Shown: positions 42,965-52,739, counted from the stretch's first letter. The stretch: 64,000 nucleotides of DNA from Segatella baroniae B14 (GCF_022024235.1 NZ_CP091800.1:216501-280500); one strand, 5' to 3'. The notes: generated from the letters alone by a model not told the origin. Translations and numbers: made by a program.

Positions 42965-44052
42965 AGCAAACTATTAAAATAGTTTATATAATTCTGAGAA
43001 ATATTTTCTTCGCTAAATATTTGGCGCCTTTTTCTACAATTAGCTACCAATTCCAAATAATCAGAAGCAGACATTTTTGATGCCTTACATAAAGCTTCAA
43101 TCAATTGTCCCTGAGAATATAAAAAACCAGATTTATCATCATACGTCTCAGCAAAACAACCAAAATTAGGAGCAATGATTGGAAGGCCATAGTATAATGC
43201 TGTCAGAAGAGGTCCTGACTGAGTAGCATCACGATATGGCAACACCAATAAATGGTGTGTTGAGAACAAATCAGGAATTTCACTATTGTCAACAAAACGA
43301 ATATTCAGGTTATACAAATCTTTATGACGGATATATTTAGAGCAAAGATCCCAATCTGGTCCTTTACCTGCTATTGTTAAAGTTAAGTTACGACAACCTC
43401 TATCATATAGAGTCTCAATATTCTGTATGAGCAAGTCTAAGCCTTTATATAAATGAATGCTACCAAAGAATAGAAGTTTTACTCCTTCTGAAATATCAGC
43501 AACTTTGAGATTAGATGAGCCAAAATTTTTATAACTCATCCCTAAATTAGCAACAGTTTTACCATATAGTTCCTGATACAATCTAGCTTGGTTAGACGAA
43601 AAAACACAATTATGCTTATACAGTTTTTTTGTTATGTTTTTAATTTTAAAATTTAAATCTCTAATGAAGGACTTACTATAGGTGTGATGCTTGACATCAT
43701 GTATACCATAAATTATATTATCACACTTTAGAAACGGAACTTGCATCATCCATCCCCACTCTGAGATACATGTAAAAATCAAATCAGGATCGATTTGATT
43801 CATTCTTCGCCTTATCTTAGAAAAGAAAGAGACATTCTTATAACTTCTTTGTTTGAAACATCGAGTACAAACATGAAGCTTTATATTATTCTCTCTTGCA
43901 TACTGTTCAGCTTGTTCCTTTGTTAGATTTACATTTTTCAAAGGTTCATCTAAAAAGAACCAAGTTAAATCATATTCCTTATTAAGATGTTTTAGCACTG
44001 TGACATCAGTGTCACCAAAGCCTCCTAGATTAAAATATACTAACTTTATCAT
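42961..44052 (-). CDS. Glycosyltransferase family 4 (divergent)
   Basis: A 363-residue GT-B protein: KLLFFGSIHLYKGLDLLIQNI, TIAGKGPDW, and HHLLVLPYRDATQSGPLLTALYYGLPIIAPN in the donor-binding half. N-terminal VYFNLGGFGDTDVTVLKHL fits. It is 4-bp coupled to both neighbours. Specificity unknown. Confidence 0.8.
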   Translation of the reverse strand: MIKLVYFNLGGFGDTDVTVLKHLNKEYDLTWFFLDEPLKNVNLTKEQAEQYARENNIKLHVCTRCFKQRSYKNVSFFSKIRRRMNQIDPDLIFTCISEWGWMMQVPFLKCDNIIYGIHDVKHHTYSKSFIRDLNFKIKNITKKLYKHNCVFSSNQARLYQELYGKTVANLGMSYKNFGSSNLKVADISEGVKLLFFGSIHLYKGLDLLIQNIETLYDRGCRNLTLTIAGKGPDWDLCSKYIRHKDLYNLNIRFVDNSEIPDLFSTHHLLVLPYRDATQSGPLLTALYYGLPIIAPNFGCFAETYDDKSGFLYSQGQLIEALCKASKMSASDYLELVANCRKRRQIFSEENISQNYINYFNSLL

Positions 44053-45086
44053 CTTGTTAGCTTTTTAAAACGTTTTACTTGTTTAAGAAGAACTCCCTTT
44101 TTGTCTCCAATTGTAGGAGTCATATATCCACCTTCACCATATTCATTCCAAGCATAAATCATGATAACTTTCGGTGCATTCTTTCTTGCGTTCAAAAAAA
44201 AACTGGCACTATTTAATTGCTTATAAAACTCCTTACTAGAAGGTCTTTTGTAATATATAAAATTTTCGTTCTGAAACCAAGGTCTTTTATCCCATCCTGT
44301 CATACACAAGGGGAAAACAGAAATGGAACTAGGAATAGAATACCATTTTTTAATCACATACTGGTTTAATGAACTGTATGGACGATATTCACCTACTGTA
44401 CCTCCCTCAGCAATATTATACCAAGAAACAGCATCATAGTTTTCGTTGATAACACCCTTTGAAATGATATATAAATCAGTAGAACAATTATCAATTGTTT
44501 TTTTTCTAATTTGGGGAATATAAGGAATCGGAGACTCCGAATCAAAAAATTCGATTACTGGTTTATTGTTAAGTAGGAGATAATTGGGCTTGGAAAAAAA
44601 CTTTTCGCTAAGATAGCTTATACATTTCTCGAAATTACTACCATTAATGCGATATCCATTATGATTAGCAACTAAAATAGAAAATTTCAACTTCTTACTA
44701 TTTTTTGCCTTTAAGAACAACTCTATGCATTGATTTAAAGGTGATTCTTCTATTTTTCTTATATTAATCGAATCATTGTCATCATACCAATACCAACAAA
44801 ATGTAAAAAAATCAATTCCGCTATTGGAAGCTAAATCAATTTGTTTCTCCATTAATTTAACATCGTCGTCTCTCCACCCCCATATTGGTTTCCGATTAGA
44901 AAAATCAGAAAACAATTTGTAGGTTAAATGCATTGGGGCTTTAATATCTCTGAGTCTTTTATCCGTATTTTCACCACTCCAACCACCGAAATAATAAGTT
45001 CCGACCAAAATATCCTCTTTAGCGAAACAATTGATACTGAAAAATATAATTAGTATAAACACCAATATATTATTCTTCATATTCAT
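44049..45086 (-). CDS. WbsX-family (GH99-like) protein with signal peptide
   Basis: About 345 residues. It starts with MNMKNNILVFILIIFFSINC then FAKEDILVG, a signal peptide with likely cleavage after CFA, so the enzyme is probably exported. The mature part has the WbsX/GH99-like features LVGTYYFGGW, FFTFCWYWYDDND and YAWNEYGEGGYM (catalytic-type Asn-Glu). I favour the ATG at 45086 or 45080 because the N-terminal extension to 45125 would hide the signal peptide. The neighbour at 45070 is a WbsX without signal peptide, so the pair may act on opposite sides of the inner membrane. Confidence 0.75.
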   Translation of the reverse strand: MNMKNNILVFILIIFFSINCFAKEDILVGTYYFGGWSGENTDKRLRDIKAPMHLTYKLFSDFSNRKPIWGWRDDDVKLMEKQIDLASNSGIDFFTFCWYWYDDNDSINIRKIEESPLNQCIELFLKAKNSKKLKFSILVANHNGYRINGSNFEKCISYLSEKFFSKPNYLLLNNKPVIEFFDSESPIPYIPQIRKKTIDNCSTDLYIISKGVINENYDAVSWYNIAEGGTVGEYRPYSSLNQYVIKKWYSIPSSISVFPLCMTGWDKRPWFQNENFIYYKRPSSKEFYKQLNSASFFLNARKNAPKVIMIYAWNEYGEGGYMTPTIGDKKGVLLKQVKRFKKLTR

Positions 45087-46179
45087 CAACAGCTTTTCGT
45101 AATGCATTAATGAATCCACGTCCATACGTTAAATCCGGCTCCATCATATTTCCCTCACCCCATTCGTTCCAAGATTTAAGAAAGATGATTTTATTTTGTT
45201 TGTTCTTTACGATGTTCAGTGCTTCTTTAGAATGTTCATAGAAATACTCCGGTTTACAATTTATCAAGAGAGTACCATTCCATCCACTCCTAGGAGTGTG
45301 ATCCCACTGTGGTAAAAGTTGCGGAATAACAAACTCATCTTTTTCCTTTGATGTAATCAACTTATGATAATTTTTGGAATAATCACCAATAAAAGGAGGC
45401 CTATGCAGTATAAAACCTTTAACTTGATCTTTTATCCTTATTAGTCTCCTCTTAATTTTATCTTTTACCAAAACACTCGGTTCTGAATTGAAAGATAACC
45501 TCTGAAAGACCATAGCATTAAACCCCTTGTTTTTCAACACTTCTTTGGTAGCCTTAGAATGGTTTACATTGGCCACTAAAAATAAATCCGGATATCCGGC
45601 TTCTTTTGTCCACTTCCTAAAATTGACGAGATACTCTTCAGGTACATCCATAGGAGCAAATATGAATAATAATGGAGCCCCGTCAATCTTAACGTATCTT
45701 TTATCATTAAAGGCTTTTAACAAGAACTGAAAATGTAACTTTTCGTCATCTTGTCCTGGATATGTTTGCTCCATTAACAATTTTTCGGTAGTGGTTCCAT
45801 CAGAATTCCAATTCTTAGCCATCCAAGAGTGATTTGCCCATCCTAAACAAAATGGGAAATCTGGAGAACCTGATGCTAAGACTTCATCGAAGACTTCAGG
45901 AATAAGCCGCTTACCATTTCCAAACCAGTAATGCCAATAACAAAATGCTGTAACACCAGCTTCACGAGCCATCTCAGCTTGTTGTTCTCGAACAATTGGC
46001 AAACGAAGATCATAATACCCTAGCTCTGTAGGAACGCGAGGCTGGTTATGACCTTTAAAAAGTGGTTTTGCTTTTCCCACATTTGTCCATTCAGTAAAAC
46101 CCTTACCCCACCATTCATCATTTTCCTTGAAAGGATGAAACTGAGGTAGATAGAAAGCTATTATTTCTGGTTTATCCAT
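45070..46179 (-). CDS. WbsX-family glycosyltransferase/GH99-like protein
   Basis: A 369-residue protein: IIAFYLPQFHPFKENDEWWG, GFTEWTNV, AFCYWHYWFGNGKR, CLGWANHSWM and LKSWNEWGEGNMMEPD. It matches WbsX (PF14307), found in many O-antigen loci and proposed to be a glycosyltransferase although its fold resembles GH99 glycosidases. No signal peptide, so cytoplasmic. It overlaps the Wzy-like gene by 8 bp. Confidence 0.85.
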   Translation of the reverse strand: MDKPEIIAFYLPQFHPFKENDEWWGKGFTEWTNVGKAKPLFKGHNQPRVPTELGYYDLRLPIVREQQAEMAREAGVTAFCYWHYWFGNGKRLIPEVFDEVLASGSPDFPFCLGWANHSWMAKNWNSDGTTTEKLLMEQTYPGQDDEKLHFQFLLKAFNDKRYVKIDGAPLLFIFAPMDVPEEYLVNFRKWTKEAGYPDLFLVANVNHSKATKEVLKNKGFNAMVFQRLSFNSEPSVLVKDKIKRRLIRIKDQVKGFILHRPPFIGDYSKNYHKLITSKEKDEFVIPQLLPQWDHTPRSGWNGTLLINCKPEYFYEHSKEALNIVKNKQNKIIFLKSWNEWGEGNMMEPDLTYGRGFINALRKAVDEYEE

Positions 46180-47398
46180 TTATTTTTAAAAGTTTTAATA
46201 ATAAATAAAATAAAAAACAATATATTGCGGGAGCCCAACTCATCATGTAACAACAATAAAACAGGCCATTTGCAACAGCATAGAGATAAATAGAGAATAA
46301 TAAAAGGACTTCGAGATTGATAGAAGTTCCTGATAAAGTGTTACGATAAATAAGGCTTACAACTACTATAAACAGAAGAGCCCCTATGAGTCCAAAATCG
46401 ATATAGAAATCGCCAATTATACTATAAAAAATCCAAGACGGACTCCTCATATGAACATTTAAATAGTCACGAAAATCCCCAAGTGTACTAGCTGTACCAT
46501 TTGCCTTATCAATAAAATAATTAAAAGCTTGATGACCATACAATGGAGTTGGCTCGTGAAACGCGTTTGTATTAAAGTTATACATACTTTCAGCTGTATA
46601 CTGAATCAAAAAACTAGAAGCAGAATCTTCGCCATAGCCAATAAGATAGCGACCTAGTGTAATAGCTATAAAAAAAGTCAGAAAAACACTAAAGATCGTA
46701 ATTAAAATGACTTTAAAATATTTAGTCTTACTAGGGTGTATGGTATTTTTTAACAAAAGGTATAAAGTAGAGAAATAAAGTAAAAACCAAATTAATTCAG
46801 TTCTGTTGCCAATAGTAAGATTATTGAGCGACGGTGAAATAGACACACACAACAATCCAATTAACAAAAAAGCATTAGTTTTTTCCTGTTGAAGGTAATA
46901 GAAAAACAAAACAGGAGTAATAATCTTAAAATTGCGGGAATAAACAGCTAAGGACTTGCCAAGTACACTTAATTGCACAAGGGCTTCAGCATTATCATTT
47001 GATACATCATCGTAACTTGCTCCGAGCAACATTATTCTACCAGATGTAATTAAATCATAGAAAAGATATAATAATTCACAAAAAGGTTCTATACATATAA
47101 GGACTATAATCCATGAGATTATATCTATATAGATTCTTTTTTTATATATAACATGATGAATTTCTTTCTTTTGTTTTATTAGAGGAATTAACAAAATAAC
47201 AAATCCAACAAAAAGGAAAACAAATGGTCCTAAAGTAATGTCATAAAGTCCCCCCCTATAAGAATCTGAACTATAATAATAAATTCCCATTAAGGCAGAA
47301 AAACTCCATAGTAAAGAAATGAATAACACCACTTTACATCTTTTTTTCCACAAAATATACGATAAGAAAGCGTATAATAAAAAATTTATTGTCGGCAT
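46172..47398 (-). CDS. wzy: Wzy-like O-antigen/capsule polymerase
   Basis: A 408-residue integral membrane protein with about ten to twelve hydrophobic segments and a large loop (NTNAFHEPTPLYGHQAFNYF), the usual layout of Wzy-type repeat-unit polymerases, which join lipid-linked units in the periplasm. Wzy proteins share little sequence, so the call rests on topology and place next to the flippase. It overlaps the flippase gene by 13 bp and the WbsX gene by 8 bp. Confidence 0.75.
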   Translation of the reverse strand: MPTINFLLYAFLSYILWKKRCKVVLFISLLWSFSALMGIYYYSSDSYRGGLYDITLGPFVFLFVGFVILLIPLIKQKKEIHHVIYKKRIYIDIISWIIVLICIEPFCELLYLFYDLITSGRIMLLGASYDDVSNDNAEALVQLSVLGKSLAVYSRNFKIITPVLFFYYLQQEKTNAFLLIGLLCVSISPSLNNLTIGNRTELIWFLLYFSTLYLLLKNTIHPSKTKYFKVILITIFSVFLTFFIAITLGRYLIGYGEDSASSFLIQYTAESMYNFNTNAFHEPTPLYGHQAFNYFIDKANGTASTLGDFRDYLNVHMRSPSWIFYSIIGDFYIDFGLIGALLFIVVVSLIYRNTLSGTSINLEVLLLFSIYLYAVANGLFYCCYMMSWAPAIYCFLFYLLLKLLKING

Positions 47399-48831
47399 CG
47401 ATATTTATTTATGAATTGAAAGATAACAGGTAGAATAATGTCATCTTTAAATACAAAAAGAACTAACAAATAAGCTAATAGTCCCACTGTTGACTTGAAA
47501 ACAAGTGAAAGAACAATATTTATTTCGAAAATTGGAATACACCAAATTGAAAGAAACATCACACCACCTGCCAGAAGATATTTTACTAAAGTTTTACTAA
47601 ACAAATTTTGAGGAAGGTAATAATATCCAATTACTAACATACTTCCCAATACTGCAATCTCAGATATTGTACTAGCAATAGCTGCTCCATTATAGGAAAG
47701 GAAATAGATTAATGCTCCATTCAACAAAATATTTGTTATTGCTCCGATTGAAGTACACTTCAACACAGTAATATCAAGCTTCTGACAAATTAATAGTCTT
47801 GAAATCAAATTAGAACATACTCCCAGCACGATAACCGGTGCTAATAAATACAAAGCCCATGATGAAGGTAAAAAATCATCGCCGGCAAATAATTGAATAA
47901 CGTCCTTACCCTCCGAATACACTCCCGCTATAATAGGAACTCCAATCGCAAAAATAGCTTTTATTCCTCTCCGTGAAAGTTTGTTGAATTCCTCTTTATT
48001 ATCCAATGACAACTTAGAAAGTCTTGGATACAACACTGTACTTACTGACAATACAAGTCCCATTAATAGTCTTTGAATTTTCAAAGCTGGGGCATAATAT
48101 CCTACAGCCTCAGTATCTTTAATAAAACCAATCATGATATTATCAGTATTGAAATAAATCAAGGTAGAGACAGAAAAAAGAAACAAATAAGAAATTTCTT
48201 TCATATGTCTTTTAAAAATTGAATATGACGGTTTTAATCCCTTAAAAGATACAATAGACCTCAGTTTAAACAAATTACAGATGTTGTTACCAGCTTCAGC
48301 AATAACTAATATAAACACATAAATATCAACATCAGAAGAGTCCTTGACAAACGTAAATAAAAGAATCGCTGATATTACTCGAAATACACATCCACGTATT
48401 GCTATATACCTAAACTCTTCGATACCTTGAAAAAACCAAGTAAAACCTACAAGGTTTAGAATGATATGCAAAGATGCTATCAAATAGATACTAGCCACAT
48501 TTGATATTACTGGTACAAACAACAATAATAATGCAAACGCATACGCTAAAATAGAAAATGCAGCATGAATAAAGACTATATCATATGTGAATTGAGATAA
48601 CTTAACTTTATCATCCTTAATTTTTGATACTTCACGTGTGCCATATGTAGGAATGCCAAGCGCAGCTATCATCACAATATAAGCAATAGTAGACTGACAA
48701 AAACTTGCAATACCTATACCATCTGGAGATAAAACTCTAGAAATATACGGAAACGTAATAAGAGGAAATAGTAGGTTTGTAACTGTATTGAGGATGTCAA
48801 AAATAAAATTTGACTTAATTCCTGATTTCAT
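47386..48831 (-). CDS. wzx: Wzx-type polysaccharide flippase
   Basis: A 481-residue MATE/MVF-type transporter: MKSGIKSNFIFDILNTVTNL, FPLITFPYISRVLSPDGIGI, YGTREVSKIKDDK near the N-terminus, with about twelve to fourteen membrane helices. It would flip the lipid-linked repeat unit to the periplasm for the polymerase. I place the start at 48831 because the first 18 residues upstream (rich in Lys, Cys, Tyr) do not fit the family. Confidence 0.9.
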   Translation of the reverse strand: MKSGIKSNFIFDILNTVTNLLFPLITFPYISRVLSPDGIGIASFCQSTIAYIVMIAALGIPTYGTREVSKIKDDKVKLSQFTYDIVFIHAAFSILAYAFALLLLFVPVISNVASIYLIASLHIILNLVGFTWFFQGIEEFRYIAIRGCVFRVISAILLFTFVKDSSDVDIYVFILVIAEAGNNICNLFKLRSIVSFKGLKPSYSIFKRHMKEISYLFLFSVSTLIYFNTDNIMIGFIKDTEAVGYYAPALKIQRLLMGLVLSVSTVLYPRLSKLSLDNKEEFNKLSRRGIKAIFAIGVPIIAGVYSEGKDVIQLFAGDDFLPSSWALYLLAPVIVLGVCSNLISRLLICQKLDITVLKCTSIGAITNILLNGALIYFLSYNGAAIASTISEIAVLGSMLVIGYYYLPQNLFSKTLVKYLLAGGVMFLSIWCIPIFEINIVLSLVFKSTVGLLAYLLVLFVFKDDIILPVIFQFINKYRCRQ

Positions 48832-49071
48832 ATAACAAACTTCGATTTCGAGTTTATAACCATAACCACATTTTGTATGCTTCAATCTACAATACGTGGG
48901 TAATATTTCATTTTAACGTTCAGACTTGAACAATTCTAAAACAGGATTACCTGAATTATTCTTGCTCGGCAAGCATCTTATAGCCTCACCGAGCGGGACC
49001 TTGTTTATGAGAACTACTGAAGAGAGTCTACCCCATACTTAACGATTATTACATGTGCCTAGCGATATACC

Positions 49072-50091
49072 TTAATCCTCCGAATAACCATTAGGGTTCA
49101 TCTTCTGCCAATTCCAACTATCTCGACACATTTCTTCAATGCCATATCGTGCTTCCCAGCCAAGTTCTACCTTGGCTTTTGCCGGATTGCAGTAGCAGGT
49201 TGCTATATCACCTGGTCTGCGAGGCTTGAAAGAATATGGTACTTTGACACCATTGACTTTCTCAAAGGCCTTCACTACATCCAAAACACTATAGCCATGA
49301 CCTGTACCAAGATTGTAAATGGCAAGTCCACAATTCTTTTTGATGGCAATTAATGCTGCGACATGGCCTGAAGCCAAGTCACAGACATGGATATAGTCGC
49401 GTACTCCAGTGCCATCATGGGTGTCGTAGTCATTGCCAAAGATGCCTAGTTCCTTTCTTATTCCCACAGCGGTCTGGGTGATGTAGGGCATGAGGTTATT
49501 AGGTATGCCATTTGGATTCTCACCAATCATACCGCTCTGATGGGCACCAATAGGATTAAAATAGCGCAGCAGCACCACATTCCACTCTAGGTCTGCTTTC
49601 TGCACATCCATCAACACTTCTTCAAGCATACTTTTGGTCTGCCCGTAAGGGTTAGTGCAATGACCTTTGGGACATTCCTCGGTAATAGGAATAATAGCAG
49701 GATCACCATAGACTGTAGCAGAGCTACTGAAGATGATGTTTTTGCAGTTATGCTGTCGCATCACTTCCAAAAGGATGAAAGTGCCTGTCATATTGTTATG
49801 ATAGTACTCCAAAGGCTTTGCGACTGACTCGCCAACAGCTTTGAGGCCAGCAAAGTGGATGACAGCATCAAACTTGTTTTCATCGAACATCTTTGATAGA
49901 GCATCTTTATCGCGCACATCAACCTCATAGAAAGGAATCTCCTTACCTATAATCTTTGCGACACGACGTAAAGATTCTGGATTGCTGTTTACAAGGTTAT
50001 CAACAACAACTACACTGTGACCAGCTTTATCAAGTTCTATGATGGTGTGGCTACCAATATAGCCCGCACCACCTGTTAAAAGTATGTTCAT
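49072..50091 (-). CDS. galE: UDP-glucose 4-epimerase (copy 3)
   Basis: A 339-residue galE paralogue: GGAGYIGSHT, SSSATVYGDP, TNPYGQTKSM (YxxxK), RYFNPIGAHQSG. It is collinear with copies 1 and 2 but more divergent (for example FDENKFDAVIHFAG versus FSENKIDAVINFAG). It is not next to glmS. The 240 bp upstream hold an rmlB scrap. Confidence 0.9.
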   Translation of the reverse strand: MNILLTGGAGYIGSHTIIELDKAGHSVVVVDNLVNSNPESLRRVAKIIGKEIPFYEVDVRDKDALSKMFDENKFDAVIHFAGLKAVGESVAKPLEYYHNNMTGTFILLEVMRQHNCKNIIFSSSATVYGDPAIIPITEECPKGHCTNPYGQTKSMLEEVLMDVQKADLEWNVVLLRYFNPIGAHQSGMIGENPNGIPNNLMPYITQTAVGIRKELGIFGNDYDTHDGTGVRDYIHVCDLASGHVAALIAIKKNCGLAIYNLGTGHGYSVLDVVKAFEKVNGVKVPYSFKPRRPGDIATCYCNPAKAKVELGWEARYGIEEMCRDSWNWQKMNPNGYSED

Positions 50092-50243
50092 TTTTATCTA
50101 AGTATCTGTTTTGTAATATTTATCTTGATTATATCTATTAGCCTGCCATAGGGACAGGCGCATGACACAATTGTAGATGCATTGTGTCTGGGATTATAAT
50201 GTGCCGTATAATAATCTTGGGGAGGATTATAGTGTTACGTCTA

Positions 50244-50298
50244 TTAATCCGGATATTTATTCACAAACAGCCGTACGACGTGGCTGCCAATAAATCCG
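50244..50298 (-). pseudogene. rmlB: rmlB 5' scrap
   Basis: The minus-strand frame GFIGSHVVRLFVNKYP is the same as in rmlB at 30764 (GGAGFIGSHVVRLFVNKYPEY) and then hits a stop. Only the NAD loop region is left, a trace of a deleted rmlB. Confidence 0.6.
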
Positions 50299-50335
50299 TA
50301 TTATCATTCCTTTCATTTTCATACCCGTTTTCGTT

Positions 50336-50839
50336 TTATTTACTACAGATTTCCTCTACAATAATTGCACCTTCTTGAATAGAGATGTTTTGCTTATGTT
50401 GACCATTACAGTGCGGACACAAAGGAGTAATATAAAGACCTTCAGGGATGGCTACGTCTTTTACATAGATATGACCGCCATGAGCCTTATGGTTTTCAGG
50501 CTGATCTGGTTTTCCTTCCTCATCAAACCCTTGTGATTCCTTAATGCAGCGAGGATCAGATATTAATGTGTATATTTTCTTACCACAACATGAACATTCC
50601 ATCTCATTATCAAGTTTCATCGCTGCTATCTGCCAATATTTATGCCATGCATCAATACTACAGCAAGGTTTTCTGTCAGATGTTTCTCCTTGATTATACT
50701 GATTGTTATCTGCAATAGCAATATAAACACCAGGCCTAACACCCTCATTCCTCATATCCACAAACTTTTCTGCAAGATATGCCATCCGATTTTGTTCGTC
50801 TATCTGTCTGAACATCTCAAATAAAGGATCGTGTGCCAT
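50336..50839 (-). CDS. Hypothetical protein with zinc-ribbon-like cysteines, 167 aa
   Basis: I chose the ATG at 50839 (MAHDPLFEMFRQIDEQNRM). A CSCC at residues about 83-86 and a later CPHC could form a zinc site of a treble-clef or HNH-like fold, with His in HGGHIYVKDV between them. The layout C..C-x(n)-HGGHI...CPHCN is reminiscent of small HNH-type or phage-like proteins, but I do not recognise the family. It follows a decayed gene on the same strand. Confidence 0.5.
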   Translation of the reverse strand: MAHDPLFEMFRQIDEQNRMAYLAEKFVDMRNEGVRPGVYIAIADNNQYNQGETSDRKPCCSIDAWHKYWQIAAMKLDNEMECSCCGKKIYTLISDPRCIKESQGFDEEGKPDQPENHKAHGGHIYVKDVAIPEGLYITPLCPHCNGQHKQNISIQEGAIIVEEICSK

Positions 50840-50846
50840 ACTATAT

Positions 50847-51120
50847 TTAGAAATTAGATATGTTATACTTATACATCCCTGCATCCAATACTTCCTTGAT
50901 GAAATCCCTCTCAACACCCATCATCCCCGCAATCCTATCGCAGTTCTGATCAATACCCCGGGTCAAATATCACCTCGTATCCTGGATTGATATTAATCAT
51001 TTGTGTAAGAGACTAACTTTACTGATTGCTTGAAAGCATCATTCTTTATATCACTAAAAACCCTCCTGCCTTCAGCATCAACGAAGTTTTTCATTTCCAT
51101 GAGTTGTCGAGCATACTCAC
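50847..51120 (-). pseudogene. Decayed gene of unknown function
   Basis: Three minus-strand pieces can be joined: YARQLMEMKNFVDAEGRRVF..., NINPGYEVIFDPG, and DQNCDRIAGMMGVERDFIKE ending YNISNF. An extra base in the GGGG run near 50959-50962 accounts for the second break. No homologous family is recognised. It ends 7 bp before the next start codon. Confidence 0.5.
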
Positions 51121-51146
51121 CCTATGAGCTTTTTGTCATCGAAACT

Positions 51147-51431
51147 TTATATATTCGATTGATGAGCACTTATCCAATCCCAAAAATCACGCGACATTGA
51201 TCCCCAATATCCTCTTTCGACATTGGTGCTAATAGCACTCACAAAAATTGAATTCAGTTTAGATTCTCCTTCTAGACGTTCAAATACTTGTTTAGCTGTC
51301 ATAGTATCGTCTTGAACTGACAATAAGCAGTGATTATCCATAAAGAAAAAAGAGTCACCTAAACTTCGAATTCGAGCTTGGAGTTCCGTTATATTATTTG
51401 TAGGACTATATACTATAAGGAATGTTTTCAT
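51147..51431 (-). CDS. Small ferredoxin-like protein, possibly SinR/Cas2-like, 94 aa
   Basis: Starts MKTFLIVYSPTNNITELQARI, then FFFMDNHCLLSVQDD and a tail GYWGSMSRDFWDWI. This order (strand, helix, strand, then aromatic tail with W.W) resembles the small SinR-family proteins found in defence neighbourhoods, which share a Cas2-like ferredoxin fold. The match is by overall pattern only. It overlaps the membrane protein gene by 4 bp, so the two form a coupled pair. Confidence 0.4.
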   Translation of the reverse strand: MKTFLIVYSPTNNITELQARIRSLGDSFFFMDNHCLLSVQDDTMTAKQVFERLEGESKLNSIFVSAISTNVERGYWGSMSRDFWDWISAHQSNI

Positions 51432-52177
51432 ACTGCTTCAAGTTTAAAATTGATATATCTTCTTAATTCCTCTTTCCTTCCTCTCCAGACTCCATCACCG
51501 TCAACGTAAAGAGTAAAGTTATGGAAACTACCTTCGTCATAACTGATACAATAATTGATTCGTAGCTTTCCTGACTTGCGATATTTATCTTCTATTTGTG
51601 GGCCAGTCAATTCTATTAGATATGAGTCTGGATCAGCTGCCTCGCCTTGCTGTGGCAATCCTGTAGCCTTTGTAATTTTATACAAATCAATATCACGATA
51701 TTTTCCTTTTGGTATAATTACGCTATCTGATCCCCAGTCGAGTTTTCTCCTTCCTACAACATCATGGATAGTGTCATAAATTTCAGACCCACGCTGGGCA
51801 TATTCTATCTTTTCGATAACTATCTCACAACGCTTTGCAGAGTCATTTCCGACGTTAGTAACCCGTAGAATTCCTTTGTACATATCAGCAGTCGGATTAT
51901 TTGCATTATGATTTATAACCTCAATAATCCCGTCACTTAACAATTCAAAATTAAATTTTGGATGCCATATAAACTTTTTAATGGAATCTTTGAATAATGC
52001 CACCACAACAGCCATACATGTTCCTATTCCTCCCAATATCTGGAAGAAATAGTAAGACCATAGAAGAATTCCTTGATTCTCGCTCGCAAAAAAGGCTTTG
52101 TGAATCCAAAAGCCTATTATAATTCCTATAACCAATATCGTTATTGTCCATAGGATTGATTTATAATTTGTATTCAT
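51428..52177 (-). CDS. Membrane-anchored protein of a two-gene module, 249 aa
   Basis: Two N-terminal membrane helices (SILWTITILVIGIIIGFWIH at residues about 8-27, then YYFFQILGGIGTCMAVVVAL at about 42-61) and a soluble beta-rich domain of about 180 residues facing the cytoplasm. I do not recognise the soluble domain. The ATGA overlap with the small downstream gene suggests they function together. A tRNA-like repeat copy lies 45 bp upstream of the start. Confidence 0.55.
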   Translation of the reverse strand: MNTNYKSILWTITILVIGIIIGFWIHKAFFASENQGILLWSYYFFQILGGIGTCMAVVVALFKDSIKKFIWHPKFNFELLSDGIIEVINHNANNPTADMYKGILRVTNVGNDSAKRCEIVIEKIEYAQRGSEIYDTIHDVVGRRKLDWGSDSVIIPKGKYRDIDLYKITKATGLPQQGEAADPDSYLIELTGPQIEDKYRKSGKLRINYCISYDEGSFHNFTLYVDGDGVWRGRKEELRRYINFKLEAV

Positions 52178-52222
52178 CTTTGAGATTGAATAATATGTTT
52201 TTGAATAAAAAACTATTTTTGT

Positions 52223-52275
52223 TCTGACTGGCAGTATCGAACTGCATCACCTTTGCGACCACCTGTGCTATCAGA
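52223..52275 (-). ncRNA. tRNA-like element, copy A
   Basis: On the minus strand TCTGATA at the 5' end and AGTCAGA at the 3' end can pair like an acceptor stem (one mismatch), and GCAG-TTCGATA-CTGC is a clear T-arm with a TTCGA loop. A normal anticodon arm is missing: only about 20 nt lie between. It is followed by ACAAA rather than CCA. It differs from copy B at three of 53 positions. Confidence 0.4.
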
Positions 52276-52355
52276 AATATGCTTTGATACTATCTGGCTC
52301 CTTTTGAAATGGGAATGGAGTCTGCGTCTGCACAAACGCAGACCCCTAATCTAAA

Positions 52356-52472
52356 TCAGCCTTTCTTCGATATGTTATCACCTATAGTTTTTAAGTCCAT
52401 GACGATGTTTACAACATCAATCGGAGTTAATGAACCACCCACAATGACAACTCTTAGTGCAATCCCGAGCAT
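52356..52472 (-). CDS. Possible 38-aa hydrophobic peptide
   Basis: MLGIALRVVIVGGSLTP followed by IDVVNIVMDLK and a basic end. One short hydrophobic helix plus charged tail resembles type I toxin peptides. It lies between the two tRNA-like copies. There is no homology I can name and no clear promoter. Confidence 0.2.
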   Translation of the reverse strand: MLGIALRVVIVGGSLTPIDVVNIVMDLKTIGDNISKKG

Positions 52473-52739
52473 ATCAAGGATGCTACACAATAACTATAAA
52501 TTCTCCACTCGGCAGAAATGCCCTTTCGCTTTGTTTGCTAGTCGGGCAACCTTGTGCCCGAACTAACGAAGTTTTGTAATCATTTTCATAAAATACTTTT
52601 TTCGTTAATTTTTAGCGGCATAGACCGCGTGATCTAGAATCGCATCGACAACACCATACCCTTCCACCTACCCTTGCAAGACTCAATGCGTTTATCTCAT
52701 TCCATATTGATTATTGACAATTTCAATATGTATCTTTGT

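Noticed and set aside
48886..49071. Possible terminator or small gene between wzx and galE copy 3
   Set aside because: A CTCGG...CCGAG pair is present but weak, without T-run; no coding frame is convincing.
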